Shown here: positions 9,050-17,880 of the stretch, piece by piece | Position numbering within the stretch: the stretch's first letter is position 1 | Layout: each line of letters begins with the position of its first letter | DNA from: Prochlorococcus sp. AG-409-J03 | Lineage (GTDB): Bacteria; Cyanobacteriota; Cyanobacteriia; PCC-6307; Cyanobiaceae | DNA: 64,000 nucleotides | Reading direction: 5' to 3' | NCBI GenBank assembly: GCA_003215695.1 | Contig: QCJZ01000001.1 | Coordinates: 1-64,000, forward strand | Notes under the pieces: model-generated | What the model saw: only the letters and a program-made list of their open reading frames with translations | What the model was told of the DNA's origin: nothing | Databases searched by the model: none | Position numbers and translations under genes: made by a program

Positions 9050-10309
9050 ATGAATAATCTGACTTCTTTATCTAGAAAAAAAATATTAGTTGCTGTCACA
9101 GGAAGTATTGCAGCTATTAAGACTCCTCTTTTAGTTAGCCGCCTAATTAAAGCTGGGGCAGAGGTAAAGTGCGTCGTAACGCAAAGTGCTTCAAGATTAG
9201 TTAGTCCCTTATCACTATCAACTTTAAGCAGAAATAAATGTTATCAAGATAAAGATCAATGGGATGAATCTCAAACCAAGCCTTTGCATATTGCTTTAGC
9301 TGAATGGGCAGAGCTAATTATTGTTGCCCCCATGAGTGCCACATCTTTATCCAAATTCAGTAGTGGCAATGCTGATGGACTTTTAGCGAGCATTCTCTTA
9401 GCTAGTCAATCTCAAATAGTTGTTGCTGCTGCAATGAACACATCAATGTGGGAAAATCAATCAGTAAAAAAGAATTGGAATTACGTAAAGAGTCTTGACC
9501 AAATTATTAGTCTTGAACCGAGTGAAGGACTTTTAGCTTGCGATAGAGTTGGTGATGGGAAAATGGTCAACCTAGACATTATTGAATTAGCCTCTGAGAG
9601 TGCATTTATTTTTAATGAAGAAAATAAATTTCTTACCAAAGATTTAAAAGGCTTAAGATTTCTCGTATCAGCTGGTCCCACCGTCGAAGATCTAGATGCA
9701 GCAAGACAATTAACAAATCGAAGCAGTGGAAGAATGGGAGTTTTGATAGCTCAAGCGGCAAAGTTAAGAGGTGCAGATGTCGATTTAGTGCATGGTCCAA
9801 TCAGTTTTGAAGAAGATCTTCTTGAGGGACTTAATACTTATCCAGTCAGGAGCTCGGATGAAATGGGATCAAAAATTGATGATTTGCAACCATCTGCTCA
9901 AGTTATTGTTATGGCTGCAGCAGTATCAGATTTCAAGAAAAATAGTCCAAGCGAAAAAAAAATCTCTAAAGAATTTTTTGTAAAATCCATTTTTGATGGT
10001 TTAGAAATGACCACGGACCTCCTTAAAAACCAAACGCAAAAGAAATTAGAAAATCAAATTTTTCTAGGTTTTGCTGCTGAAACAGGAAGTGATAATGAAA
10101 TCATTAAAAAGGCAGAGAAAAAAAGGGTCCTAAAAGGTTGTGACCTGCTCATGGCCAATCCTATAGATAGACCTGGGCAAGGATTTGATAAAAATTTCAA
10201 CAGTGGCTTTTTGCTAGGTCCCAAAAAAATGGTCAAAAACTTATCTTTCTCAACAAAACTTTCAATATCCCATCAACTTTTAGATGAAATTCGAAATCTC
10301 AAATCGTAA
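9050..10309 (+). CDS. coaBC: Bifunctional phosphopantothenoylcysteine decarboxylase / synthase
   Basis: Two consecutive steps of coenzyme A synthesis in one chain of 419 residues. The N-terminal half is the FMN-dependent decarboxylase (CoaC): TGSIAAIK near 17, the catalytic-His stretch HIALAEWAE at 80-88, AAAMNTSMW at 126-134, and the cysteine loop LACDRVGDGKM near 162. The C-terminal half is the CTP-dependent synthase (CoaB): SAGPTVEDLDAAR, NRSSGRMG and AAAVSDFK. Relative to the textbook PATANT motif of CoaC, this protein reads PMSATSLSKFSSGNADG. It starts at ATG 9050 and lies upstream of psbO with its own spacer. Confidence 0.94.
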   Translation: MNNLTSLSRKKILVAVTGSIAAIKTPLLVSRLIKAGAEVKCVVTQSASRLVSPLSLSTLSRNKCYQDKDQWDESQTKPLHIALAEWAELIIVAPMSATSLSKFSSGNADGLLASILLASQSQIVVAAAMNTSMWENQSVKKNWNYVKSLDQIISLEPSEGLLACDRVGDGKMVNLDIIELASESAFIFNEENKFLTKDLKGLRFLVSAGPTVEDLDAARQLTNRSSGRMGVLIAQAAKLRGADVDLVHGPISFEEDLLEGLNTYPVRSSDEMGSKIDDLQPSAQVIVMAAAVSDFKKNSPSEKKISKEFFVKSIFDGLEMTTDLLKNQTQKKLENQIFLGFAAETGSDNEIIKKAEKKRVLKGCDLLMANPIDRPGQGFDKNFNSGFLLGPKKMVKNLSFSTKLSISHQLLDEIRNLKS

Positions 10310-10480
10310 ATTTATAAATATTTTGCATATTTGTTTTTTCTCAAAAATTAGAGCATACACACCGAGAAAGACTGCGGAGAAAGGGTTTCAAAGGAAATGG
10401 GAGTAATAAATCCAACTAACCAAAAGCTACGGCTTGTATAGAGCTAGCAAATGCTTGTGAAAAGAAGTATTTGACGCCTG

Positions 10481-10486
10481 TATTAT
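10481..10486 (+). promoter_or_regulatory. Possible psbO -10 element
   Basis: TATTAT at 10481 lies about 50 bp upstream of the psbO start, in the 226-bp spacer after coaBC. A good -35 at standard spacing is not evident: TTGTGA at 10455 is 20 bp upstream. Low confidence. Confidence 0.25.
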
Positions 10487-10504
10487 CCCAACTGAATTAA
10501 TTGG

Positions 10505-10518
10505 GCGGTTTCGACCGC
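10505..10518 (+). promoter_or_regulatory. Hairpin in psbO 5' leader
   Basis: GCGGT (10505-10509) and ACCGC (10514-10518) form a 5-bp stem closing a TTCG tetraloop, with 17 nt between the stem and the psbO ATG. The psbA leader has a hairpin of the same size at nearly the same distance. Confidence 0.55.
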
Positions 10519-10535
10519 AGTCATCTAGCCCTCTC

Positions 10536-11339
10536 ATGCGATTTCGTCCTCTGCTGGCTTTGATGCTGGCTTTTTGTCTCACCTTTACAACTCTCCCATC
10601 AAGCGCATCTGCAGCTTTAAAAGGGCGCGAGCAAGGCAATGCTCGTTTTGGCAACGTTGTTAATACTGGCCAAGCTGATGCTTGCACTGTTTTACCAGCT
10701 GGTTCAACGGGTTCTATTAATGCTGATGGTCAATTTAAGAGCTTGTGCCTTCAGCCAACTGAAGTTTCAGTAAAACTTCCAGGTAACAAGCGAAATAAAT
10801 CTGATTTTGCAATAGCAAAAATTATCAGTCCTCGCTTCAATACAAGTCTTGATGAAGTTTACGGAGATCTTTCAGGAGGTAAATTCACTGAAAAAGGTGG
10901 TATTGACTTCTCTCTAATTACAGTTCTCGCTCCAAATGGAGAAGAATTTCCTTTTGCTTTCTCAGTTAAAGAGATGGTTGCTGAATCCAAAAAAGGAAAA
11001 TCAATTGAACCAGGAGCTGAATTCTCAGGTCCAACTACTACTCCAAGTTATAGATCTGCGGACTTTCTTGATCCAAAGAGTCGAGCCAAATCAACTGGTG
11101 TTGAATATGCTCAAGCTCTCATTGCTCGTGGTGGTGATGATGAAGATCTTGCGAGAGAAAATGTTAAAGATGATCTTGGCGGTAAAGGTGAAATAACACT
11201 TACTGTCGATAGTGTTGATGCTGACACTGAAGAATTTGGAGGCCAATTTGTTGCCATCCAACCTTCAGATAATGACCTTGGATCAAAAGATCCTGTTGAT
11301 ATCAAAATCAAAGGTATCTTCTATGGTCGCAAATCCTAA
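10536..11339 (+). CDS. psbO: Photosystem II manganese-stabilising protein PsbO
   Basis: Extrinsic 33-kDa subunit on the lumen side of photosystem II that stabilises the Mn4Ca cluster. It has 267 residues. The first 26 residues form a signal peptide (basic start, hydrophobic core, SASA before ALKG) for lumen export. The two conserved cysteines of the mature protein are visible at 50 (ADACTVL) and 71 (LCLQPTEVS). The C-terminus EFGGQFVAIQPSDNDLGSKD is also family-typical. Base composition and codon use are less AT-rich than the neighbours, as expected of a highly expressed gene. A strong terminator follows at 11363. Confidence 0.97.
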   Translation: MRFRPLLALMLAFCLTFTTLPSSASAALKGREQGNARFGNVVNTGQADACTVLPAGSTGSINADGQFKSLCLQPTEVSVKLPGNKRNKSDFAIAKIISPRFNTSLDEVYGDLSGGKFTEKGGIDFSLITVLAPNGEEFPFAFSVKEMVAESKKGKSIEPGAEFSGPTTTPSYRSADFLDPKSRAKSTGVEYAQALIARGGDDEDLARENVKDDLGGKGEITLTVDSVDADTEEFGGQFVAIQPSDNDLGSKDPVDIKIKGIFYGRKS

Positions 11340-11362
11340 AAAATAATCATCTTAATCAAATA

Positions 11363-11394
11363 AAAAAAGAGGGGTAAAACCCTCTTTTTTTTTT
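11363..11394 (+). terminator. Intrinsic terminator after psbO
   Basis: AAAAAGAGGG and CCCTCTTTTT pair around a short GTAAAA loop, followed by ten T residues. It lies 24 bp past the psbO stop and should end the psbO message before sat. Confidence 0.9.
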
Positions 11395-11469
11395 GCTGAA
11401 TTTAATAAAAACAATTTTCCAATATGGGCCCTTTATCTGGGAGAATTTCCCGGGTTACTTCAAGGGAAA

Positions 11470-12642
11470 ATGACTAGCAAGCAAAATTCTGATAGAAATC
11501 TCGAAGGTTTAATCAAACCGTATGGTGGAAAACTTATAAACCTTATGGCATCTGATCAAGAAGCAAAAGAGTTAAAAAAAAATTCTTTTAAAACTATAAA
11601 TTGTTCGGATAGGAATGCTTGTGATGTTGAACTTCTTTTAATAGGTGCTTTTTCTCCTTTGAATGGGTTTATGAGTGAGAAAAATTACGACTCGGTTGTT
11701 AAACAAAATCGAATCGAATCAGGTTTGCTTTTTGGTTTACCAATTGTGATGGATACAGATAGAGAAGATATAAAACCTGGAGATTCAGTTTTACTCAATT
11801 ACAAAAATCAAGAACTAGCAATCTTGGAAGTACAAGAAAAATGGATACCGGACAAGGTGATTGAGGCCAAATATTGCTATGGAACAACTTCTTTGGAGCA
11901 CCCTGCGGTACGAATGATCTCTATGGAGAGGAAAAAATATTATTTGGGAGGTCCCATAAAAGGTCTAGAATTACCTAAGAGAGTTTTCACTTGCCAAACT
12001 CCATCTCAAGTAAGAGAGAACCTTCCCTCTGGAAAAGATGTAGTTGCATTTCAGTGCAGGAATCCAATTCACAGAGCACATTATGAGCTTTTCACAAGAG
12101 CATTAGAAGCCAAAAATGTAAGCAAAAATAGTGTTGTTCTTGTTCACCCAACTTGTGGGCCAACACAAGAAGATGACATCCCTGGATCAGTAAGATTTCA
12201 AACTTATGAAAAACTTGCCTCTGAAGTTAACAACCCAAAAATCAGGTGGTCATATCTCCCTTATTCGATGCATATGGCCGGCCCAAGAGAGGCTCTTCAA
12301 CATATGATTATCAGAAGAAATTACGGATGTACTCATTTCATTATTGGAAGAGATATGGCCGGATGTAAGTCCTCTATCAGTGGAGAAGACTTTTATGGTC
12401 CATATGATGCTCAGAATTTTGCTAACGAGTGCTGCAAAGAATTAGAGATGCAAACAGTTCCGTCTTTGAATCTTGTATTTACAGAAGAGGAAGGTTATGT
12501 AACTGCCGATTATGCAAAAGAAAAAGGATTACACATAAAAAAATTAAGCGGCACTCAATTCAGAAAAATGCTTAGAAGTGGAGAAGAAATTCCAGAATGG
12601 TTTGCATTTAAAAGCGTCGTTGATGTACTAAGAGCCGCATAG
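11470..12642 (+). CDS. sat: Sulfate adenylyltransferase (ATP sulfurylase)
   Basis: Activates sulfate with ATP to form adenosine 5'-phosphosulfate, the first step of sulfate assimilation. It is a 390-residue single-chain enzyme of the homo-oligomeric type, not the CysDN heterodimer. The nucleotide-binding QCRNPIHRAHYE motif is near residue 195 with the two histidines in place, and GRDMAGCKSS is near 296. It lacks a C-terminal APS-kinase domain; the chain ends soon after the conserved LRSGEEIPEWFAF. The start is ATG 11470. Confidence 0.95.
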   Translation: MTSKQNSDRNLEGLIKPYGGKLINLMASDQEAKELKKNSFKTINCSDRNACDVELLLIGAFSPLNGFMSEKNYDSVVKQNRIESGLLFGLPIVMDTDREDIKPGDSVLLNYKNQELAILEVQEKWIPDKVIEAKYCYGTTSLEHPAVRMISMERKKYYLGGPIKGLELPKRVFTCQTPSQVRENLPSGKDVVAFQCRNPIHRAHYELFTRALEAKNVSKNSVVLVHPTCGPTQEDDIPGSVRFQTYEKLASEVNNPKIRWSYLPYSMHMAGPREALQHMIIRRNYGCTHFIIGRDMAGCKSSISGEDFYGPYDAQNFANECCKELEMQTVPSLNLVFTEEEGYVTADYAKEKGLHIKKLSGTQFRKMLRSGEEIPEWFAFKSVVDVLRAA

Positions 12643-12685
12643 TTGGACCAAATCCTATTAAACTCTAAAAAGATTTAAAAGAACA

Positions 12686-14533
12686 TTGAACAAACGTTGG
12701 AGAAACATTGGTCTTTATGTCCTAATTGTTGTAGTTGTGATTTTTGTTGGAAGTGCTTTTTTCGATAAGCCAAGTCCAACAAAAGCCACTAGGTCACTTA
12801 GATATAGTGACTTCATAGAAGCTGTACAAGAAAAACAAGTCAGCAGAGTACTCATATCTCCAGATAAAGGTACGGCTCAAATTGTTGAAAGTGACGGAAA
12901 CAGAGCTCTAGTTAATTTGGCCCCTGATCAAGAATTACTTAAACTATTAACAGATAATGAAGTTGATATTGCTGTACAACCAACTACTCAAGCAAACCCT
13001 CTTCAGCAAGCTGCAAGTAGCCTGATTTTCCCGATACTTTTATTGGGAGGTCTATTTTTTCTTTTCAGAAGAGCTGGCTCTGGCGGTGGTGGAAATCCAG
13101 CAATGAGTTTTGGAAAGAGTAAAGCAAGGCTTCAAATGGAGCCTGAAACTAAGATAACTTTTGGCGATGTTGCAGGAATTGAAGGAGCAAAGCTTGAACT
13201 TACTGAAGTGGTTGATTTCCTTAAAAACCCTGATCGCTTTACAGCTGTTGGTGCAAAAATTCCTAAAGGTGTTTTATTAGTTGGTCCTCCTGGTACAGGT
13301 AAAACTTTGCTTGCGAAAGCAGTAGCAGGTGAAGCGTCAGTCCCTTTCTTTTCTATATCTGGATCTGAGTTTGTGGAAATGTTTGTTGGAGTTGGTGCAA
13401 GCCGAGTAAGAGATCTTTTTGAGCAAGCCAAAAAGAACGCCCCCTGCATAGTTTTTATTGATGAAATAGATGCTGTAGGTCGTCAGCGTGGAGCTGGCCT
13501 TGGTGGAGGTAATGATGAAAGAGAACAAACACTCAACCAGCTCCTAACAGAAATGGATGGTTTTGAGGGGAACTCAGGAATAATTATTGTTGCTGCAACT
13601 AACCGACCTGATGTGCTCGACTCAGCACTAATGCGACCAGGAAGATTCGACAGGCAAGTTACTGTTGATAGACCTGATTACACAGGGAGATTGCAAATAC
13701 TTAAAGTGCATGCAAGAAGTAAAACTCTTTCAAAGGGAGTTGACCTTGATCAAGTAGCAAGAAGAACTCCTGGTTTTACTGGAGCAGATTTAGCAAATCT
13801 ATTGAATGAAGCTGCGATATTAGCTGCCAGAAGAGAGTTGACAGAAGTCAGCAATGAAGAAATAGGTGATGCAATTGAAAGAATTATGGTTGGTCCTGAG
13901 AAGAAAGACACGGTCATTAGTGAAAAGCGTAAAAGGCTAGTTGCATATCATGAGGCTGGCCATGCCGTAGTTGGAGCTGTAATGCCAGATTATGACCCAG
14001 TACAAAAGATCTCGATCATTCCAAGAGGTCAGGCTGGTGGATTAACCTTTTTCACTCCTAGTGAAGAAAGAATGGAATCTGGTCTTTATTCAAGGTCTTA
14101 CCTCCAAAATCAAATGGCTGTTGCACTAGGAGGCAGAGTTGCAGAGGAAATAATTTACGGTGAAGATGAAGTAACTACTGGAGCATCAAATGATTTAAAG
14201 CAAGTTGCATCAGTAGCAAGGCAAATGATTACTAAATTTGGAATGAGTGACAAGTTAGGACCTGTAGCTCTGGGACGCTCACAAGGTGGAATGTTCCTCG
14301 GCAGAGACATCTCTTCAGAAAGAGATTTTTCTGAAGATACAGCTGCAACTATTGACTCAGAAGTCTCAATTCTTGTTGAAATTGCATACGAAAGAGCAAA
14401 AAAGGCTTTAAATGATAACCGAGAAGTCCTTGAAGAGTTAACAGCAATGCTCATGGAAACTGAAACCGTTGATTCTCTAGAATTCCAGGATTTATTAATT
14501 CGCCATGAAGTTAAAGTTGCTGAGTATGCTTAA
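12686..14533 (+). CDS. ftsH: ATP-dependent membrane zinc metalloprotease FtsH
   Basis: Membrane AAA+ protease; cyanobacterial FtsH complexes remove damaged D1 during photosystem II repair. It has 615 residues. Membrane spans lie near 6-24 and 110-127, with the intervening loop in the lumen or periplasm. The AAA domain has GPPGTGKT (about 200-207), DEIDAVG (about 259) and the second region of homology ATNRPDVLD. The protease domain has zinc-binding HEAGH (about 422-426). The start is TTG at 12686, giving MNKRWRN; no in-frame ATG or GTG precedes the first span. Confidence 0.95.
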   Translation: MNKRWRNIGLYVLIVVVVIFVGSAFFDKPSPTKATRSLRYSDFIEAVQEKQVSRVLISPDKGTAQIVESDGNRALVNLAPDQELLKLLTDNEVDIAVQPTTQANPLQQAASSLIFPILLLGGLFFLFRRAGSGGGGNPAMSFGKSKARLQMEPETKITFGDVAGIEGAKLELTEVVDFLKNPDRFTAVGAKIPKGVLLVGPPGTGKTLLAKAVAGEASVPFFSISGSEFVEMFVGVGASRVRDLFEQAKKNAPCIVFIDEIDAVGRQRGAGLGGGNDEREQTLNQLLTEMDGFEGNSGIIIVAATNRPDVLDSALMRPGRFDRQVTVDRPDYTGRLQILKVHARSKTLSKGVDLDQVARRTPGFTGADLANLLNEAAILAARRELTEVSNEEIGDAIERIMVGPEKKDTVISEKRKRLVAYHEAGHAVVGAVMPDYDPVQKISIIPRGQAGGLTFFTPSEERMESGLYSRSYLQNQMAVALGGRVAEEIIYGEDEVTTGASNDLKQVASVARQMITKFGMSDKLGPVALGRSQGGMFLGRDISSERDFSEDTAATIDSEVSILVEIAYERAKKALNDNREVLEELTAMLMETETVDSLEFQDLLIRHEVKVAEYA

Positions 14534-14554
14534 CCTAAAAATATAATTTAGTTT

Positions 14555-15190
14555 TTGGAAGTTAAGCAAAATAATTTAATAAAACGTCTTAAGATACAAC
14601 CCCTTATAGTTGTAATTAGGCTCGAACATCAATTTTTCAACGTCTCGCAGAAACGAGAAAACTTACTTTTAAAAATTGAAAAACTCTCTAATTATGGTAT
14701 AAAAAATATTGAAATAGGATGGGATTCAAATCCGGAATGGATAAATCTAATATTAGAAATAAAAAATAAATTTAAGTCAATTAATATTGGTGTTGCATCA
14801 ATTACATCAAAACAATCTTTAGACTCAATTCTTTCATTAGATCTAAATTATTCTATGAGCTCAGTTTTTAATAAAGATATTCATCTCGAAGCGATTAAAT
14901 ATAATCAATTAGTTATTCCAGGAATATCCAATTTTGAAAATTTCAAAGAGGCTATCAATCTAGGATATAAAATAATAAAAGTCTTTCCTGCATCAAAATT
15001 AGGAATTAACTTTGTTGATAATTTAAGAGAATTAACAAAGAAAGATATTTTTTTTATTGGTGCGGGGGGAATTAAAAGTAAAAACATCAAAGAATTACTA
15101 ACAAATAGCTATGACGCGTTGATCATTGGGAGAGAATTAAGAAATCAAATACCTGATAAATATTTAAAGATGTGGCTAATAGACAATTAG
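14555..15190 (+). CDS. KDPG/KHG aldolase-like protein with altered active-site motifs
   Basis: A 211-residue TIM-barrel protein of the KHG/KDPG aldolase (Eda) family. Recognisable parts are the early VVIRLEH strand, the Glu of NIEIGWDS (Schiff-base partner), IPGISNF, the Schiff-base lysine in IIKVFPASKLG, and the late phosphate loop GAGGIKS. Against E. coli Eda, the arginine of EVTLRT is not conserved (here EIGWDS), and the GAGTV loop reads GVASI. It may therefore act in the Entner-Doudoroff route with relaxed motifs or on another keto acid. It is lysine/isoleucine-rich and more AT-rich than ftsH, 21 bp upstream. Start TTG 14555 is uncertain. Confidence 0.68.
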   Translation: MEVKQNNLIKRLKIQPLIVVIRLEHQFFNVSQKRENLLLKIEKLSNYGIKNIEIGWDSNPEWINLILEIKNKFKSINIGVASITSKQSLDSILSLDLNYSMSSVFNKDIHLEAIKYNQLVIPGISNFENFKEAINLGYKIIKVFPASKLGINFVDNLRELTKKDIFFIGAGGIKSKNIKELLTNSYDALIIGRELRNQIPDKYLKMWLIDN

Positions 15191-15245
15191 TATAGATTCC
15201 AAAAACCAATATTGAATTCTTTACTGGGCGAATTAACTTAAACAA

Positions 15246-16346
15246 TTAATGATCTGAATAATAGTTCCCACATTGGCCTTTTTGCCTAAGCAAATGATCA
15301 GCTAAAACTAGCGCAACCATTGCCTCAACCATTGGAACTGCTCTTGGCAAAACACAAGGATCATGCCTTCCTGTTGCCTTTAGAGTTGTTGCATTGCCAT
15401 CTTCATCAATAGTCTTTTGACTTTTCCTAATAGTTGCTGTTGGTTTAAAGCCAACTCTCAGAACTATATCCTCACCATTACTTATTCCACCTTGAATTCC
15501 TCCTGAATTATTTGTGGCAGTTTTCAATTGATCAGTATCCGATGGTAAAAAAGCATCATTATGCTCACTTCCTTTCAAATAAGTACCTCCAAAACCAGAT
15601 CCAACCTCAAAACCTTTAGTAGCGGGCAAAGACATTAGTGCCTTTGCCAAATCAGCCTCTAATTTATCAAAAACAGGCATGCCAAGTCCTACTGGCGGAT
15701 TGCGAACAACACATTCTATTACTCCGCCACATGAATCTCCCTCTTTACCAAAAGCTTCAACTCTCTGAATCATTAAATCTGCAGCTGATTGATTTGGACA
15801 TCGAACAATATTTTGCTCAATCTCATCAAAAGTAACTTGATTAGGATAGATCTCGGCTTCGATATCGTGAATTCTCTTTACCCAAGCAAGTACTTCCGTA
15901 TTAGAAAACTGATTGAGGAGTTGCTTTGCAACAGAACCAGCAGCGACTCTACCTATCGTCTCTCTGGCTGATGCCCGCCCACCTCCACTTAAAGCCTGAA
16001 TTCCATATTTTTTTTGATAGGTTGCATCAGCATGAGATGGTCTAAACGTTTTTTTAATTTCAGAATAATCTTGAGGTCGATGATCTTTATTTCTTACAAC
16101 CATGGCAATCGGCGTTCCTAAGGTTTTGTTCCCTAAAAGACCACTAAGAATTTCAACTTCATCACTTTCGTTTCTAGGAGTAGTAATTTTGCTTTGTCCT
16201 GGCCTCCTGCGATTGAGATCATTTTGTATTTCATGGATATTAAGCTCCAACCTTGGTGGACATCCATCAATAATTACACCAACACCACCACCGTGAGATT
16301 CACCAAAGGTGCTGATACTAAAAAGTTTCCCGAAACTACTTCCCAT
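15246..16346 (-). CDS. aroC: Chorismate synthase
   Basis: Last step of the shikimate pathway: converts EPSP to chorismate with reduced FMN. From the ATG at 16346 the protein has 366 residues and begins MGSSFGKLF, the usual family start. A longer frame from TTG 16364 adds only six residues and is unlikely. Family signatures are [15 protein letters not shown] near 13, the RRRPGQSK motif, [15 protein letters not shown], and GFKPTATI near the end. It lies downstream of psbA on the same strand but behind a terminator, so it is probably transcribed separately. Confidence 0.96.
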   Translation of the reverse strand: MGSSFGKLFSISTFGESHGGGVGVIIDGCPPRLELNIHEIQNDLNRRRPGQSKITTPRNESDEVEILSGLLGNKTLGTPIAMVVRNKDHRPQDYSEIKKTFRPSHADATYQKKYGIQALSGGGRASARETIGRVAAGSVAKQLLNQFSNTEVLAWVKRIHDIEAEIYPNQVTFDEIEQNIVRCPNQSAADLMIQRVEAFGKEGDSCGGVIECVVRNPPVGLGMPVFDKLEADLAKALMSLPATKGFEVGSGFGGTYLKGSEHNDAFLPSDTDQLKTATNNSGGIQGGISNGEDIVLRVGFKPTATIRKSQKTIDEDGNATTLKATGRHDPCVLPRAVPMVEAMVALVLADHLLRQKGQCGNYYSDH

Positions 16347-16425
16347 AAATAAACCTATATACAAAATATTAATGAATACATGCTACAAAACAAACCAATT
16401 AATCAATATATAAAACTAAACAAGC

Positions 16426-16454
16426 AAAAAAAAAGCCCTCTTTTAGAGGGCTTT
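16426..16454 (-). terminator. Intrinsic terminator of psbA
   Basis: On the minus strand AAAGCCCTC and GAGGGCTTT form a 9-bp stem with a 5-nt loop, followed by a run of T (A run at 16426-16434 on the plus strand). It lies about 20 bp past the psbA stop. Confidence 0.9.
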
Positions 16455-16474
16455 CAAAAAATCAAGTTAAAGAC

Positions 16475-17557
16475 TTAACCGATTGCAGGTGCAACAAGAG
16501 CTACAGAAGTAGACTCAGCAGCTGCTAGGTCAAGTGGGAAGTTGTGAGCATTACGCTCGTGCATTACTTCCATACCAAGGTTTGCACGGTTAAGTACGTC
16601 ACCCCAGGTTGGTACAACCTTGCCTGAAGTATCAACTACAGACTGGTTGAAGTTGAAGCCGTTCAAGTTGAAAGCCATGGTGCAGATGCCCATAGATGTC
16701 AACCAAACACAAATCACTGGCCATGAAGCCAAGAAGAAGTGAAGGCTGCGGCTGTTGTTGAAGCTTGCATATTGGAAGATCAAACGACCGAAGTAGCCAT
16801 GAGCTGCAACGATGTTGTATGTCTCTTCTTCTTGTCCAAACTTGTAACCATAGTTCTGTGAATCAAGGCCTGTGGTCTCACGGATAAGTGATGAAGTAAC
16901 CAAAGAACCGTGCATTGCAGAGAACAAAGCGCCACCAAACATACCTGCTACACCAGCCATATGGAATGGGTGCATCAAGATGTTGTGCTCAGCCTGGAAA
17001 ACGAACATGAAGTTGAATGTTCCAGAGATTCCTAGAGGCATACCATCAGAGAATGAACCCTGACCGAATGGGTAAACAAGGAATACAGCGAAAGCTGCTG
17101 ATACAGGAGCTGAGTAAGCAACACAGATCCATGGGCGCATACCTAAACGGTATGAAAGCTCCCACTGACGTCCCATGTATGCAGAGATACCAATGAGGAA
17201 GTGGAAGATTACAAGCTGGTAAGGGCCACCGTTATATAGCCACTCATCAAGAGTTGCTGCTTCCCAGATTGGGTAGAAGTGAAGGCCAATAGCGTTACTT
17301 GAAGGAACAACAGCACCAGAAATGATGTTGTTTCCATACATGAATGAACCAGCTACTGGCTCACGGATACCGTCGATATCAACTGGAGGAGCAGCGATAA
17401 ATGCAACGATAAAACAAGTTGTTGCCGCAAGAAGGCAAGGGATCATCAATACACCGAACCAACCGACATAGATACGGTTGTTGGTAGAAGTAACCCACTC
17501 GCAGAATTGTGGCCAACCTTTGAGCAACGAAGAACGCTGCTGCTGAATGGTGGTCAT
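16475..17557 (-). CDS. psbA: Photosystem II reaction-centre protein D1
   Basis: Core subunit of photosystem II that binds P680, pheophytin, QB and most ligands of the Mn4Ca cluster. It has 360 residues with five spans. The conserved [19 protein letters not shown] and the cluster-ligand region near the C-terminus ([14 protein letters not shown]) are intact. The chain continues 16 residues beyond DLA, the extension removed by CtpA. The residue matching position 130 of other D1 proteins is Gln (Q131 here, in [10 protein letters not shown]), the form linked with the low-light-type D1. The gene is distinctly richer in GC than its neighbours, consistent with strong expression. No second copy is in the window. 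Confidence 0.99.
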   Translation of the reverse strand: MTTIQQQRSSLLKGWPQFCEWVTSTNNRIYVGWFGVLMIPCLLAATTCFIVAFIAAPPVDIDGIREPVAGSFMYGNNIISGAVVPSSNAIGLHFYPIWEAATLDEWLYNGGPYQLVIFHFLIGISAYMGRQWELSYRLGMRPWICVAYSAPVSAAFAVFLVYPFGQGSFSDGMPLGISGTFNFMFVFQAEHNILMHPFHMAGVAGMFGGALFSAMHGSLVTSSLIRETTGLDSQNYGYKFGQEEETYNIVAAHGYFGRLIFQYASFNNSRSLHFFLASWPVICVWLTSMGICTMAFNLNGFNFNQSVVDTSGKVVPTWGDVLNRANLGMEVMHERNAHNFPLDLAAAESTSVALVAPAIG

Positions 17558-17573
17558 GAGGACGAATGTAAAT

Positions 17574-17587
17574 GTCCCTTATGGGAC
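17574..17587 (-). promoter_or_regulatory. Hairpin in psbA 5' leader
   Basis: GTCCC (17574-17578) and GGGAC (17583-17587) are perfectly complementary around a 4-nt loop. In the mRNA the stem ends 16 nt before the ATG. No Shine-Dalgarno sequence is visible between stem and start, so the hairpin may affect ribosome entry or message stability. Confidence 0.6.
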
Positions 17588-17627
17588 GAGTAAATAAGAG
17601 CAGCTAATTAGACTGCCAGTTGAGATA

Positions 17628-17657
17628 TTAATAGAGAATGATCCCTTTCGTGGGCAA
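17628..17657 (-). promoter_or_regulatory. Candidate psbA promoter
   Basis: On the minus strand TTGCCC (17657-17652) is followed after 18 bp by TATTAA (17633-17628). Transcription would start near 17620 and give a leader of about 60 nt that contains the hairpin at 17574-17587. Spacing and position are good; the -10 and -35 each depart from consensus. Confidence 0.45.
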
Positions 17658-17812
17658 TATGTAGGACAATTTATGAAGAAAATCTATAAGTAGATTTCAA
17701 AGCCGACCTAAGCGGTCTTAAGATTATTTTAAGATTTAGCCTTTGAGGTCGCGAATTGGTTTTAATCAAGTGGCTAATTAATGGGCGCAGACTTGAAGAG
17801 AGAGTTCCTTTG

Positions 17813-17828
17813 TGTGATGCACGTCACA
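17813..17828. promoter_or_regulatory. CRP-type palindrome TGTGA-N6-TCACA
   Basis: The two half-sites match the consensus of cAMP-receptor-type regulators exactly. The site is about 255 bp upstream of the psbA start and about 160 bp from the candidate promoter, in a non-coding region. The only gene transcribed away from it downstream is psbA. Whether this organism has a matching regulator cannot be seen here. Confidence 0.45.
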
Positions 17829-17880
17829 GAAAATATGAATTGGAAGCGCAAGGAGCAGTGGTTTATTGGAGCGAGAGAAC

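Larger units (their letters stand above)
17558..17880. other. 323-bp non-coding region upstream of psbA
   Basis: This spacer separates psbA from the stop of the aspartoacylase-like gene, both on the minus strand. It holds the psbA leader hairpin, a promoter candidate and a CRP-like palindrome, listed separately. It also has a short repeat GACC/GGTC near 17704-17716. I see no coding frame I would defend. Its length is unusual for this gene-dense genome and suggests more regulation than a single basal promoter. Confidence 0.6.

Noticed and set aside
10427-10687. Minus-strand frame of 86 codons opposite the psbO start
   Set aside because: It overlaps the PsbO signal peptide and leader on the other strand; psbO is certain and this frame has no recognisable domain.
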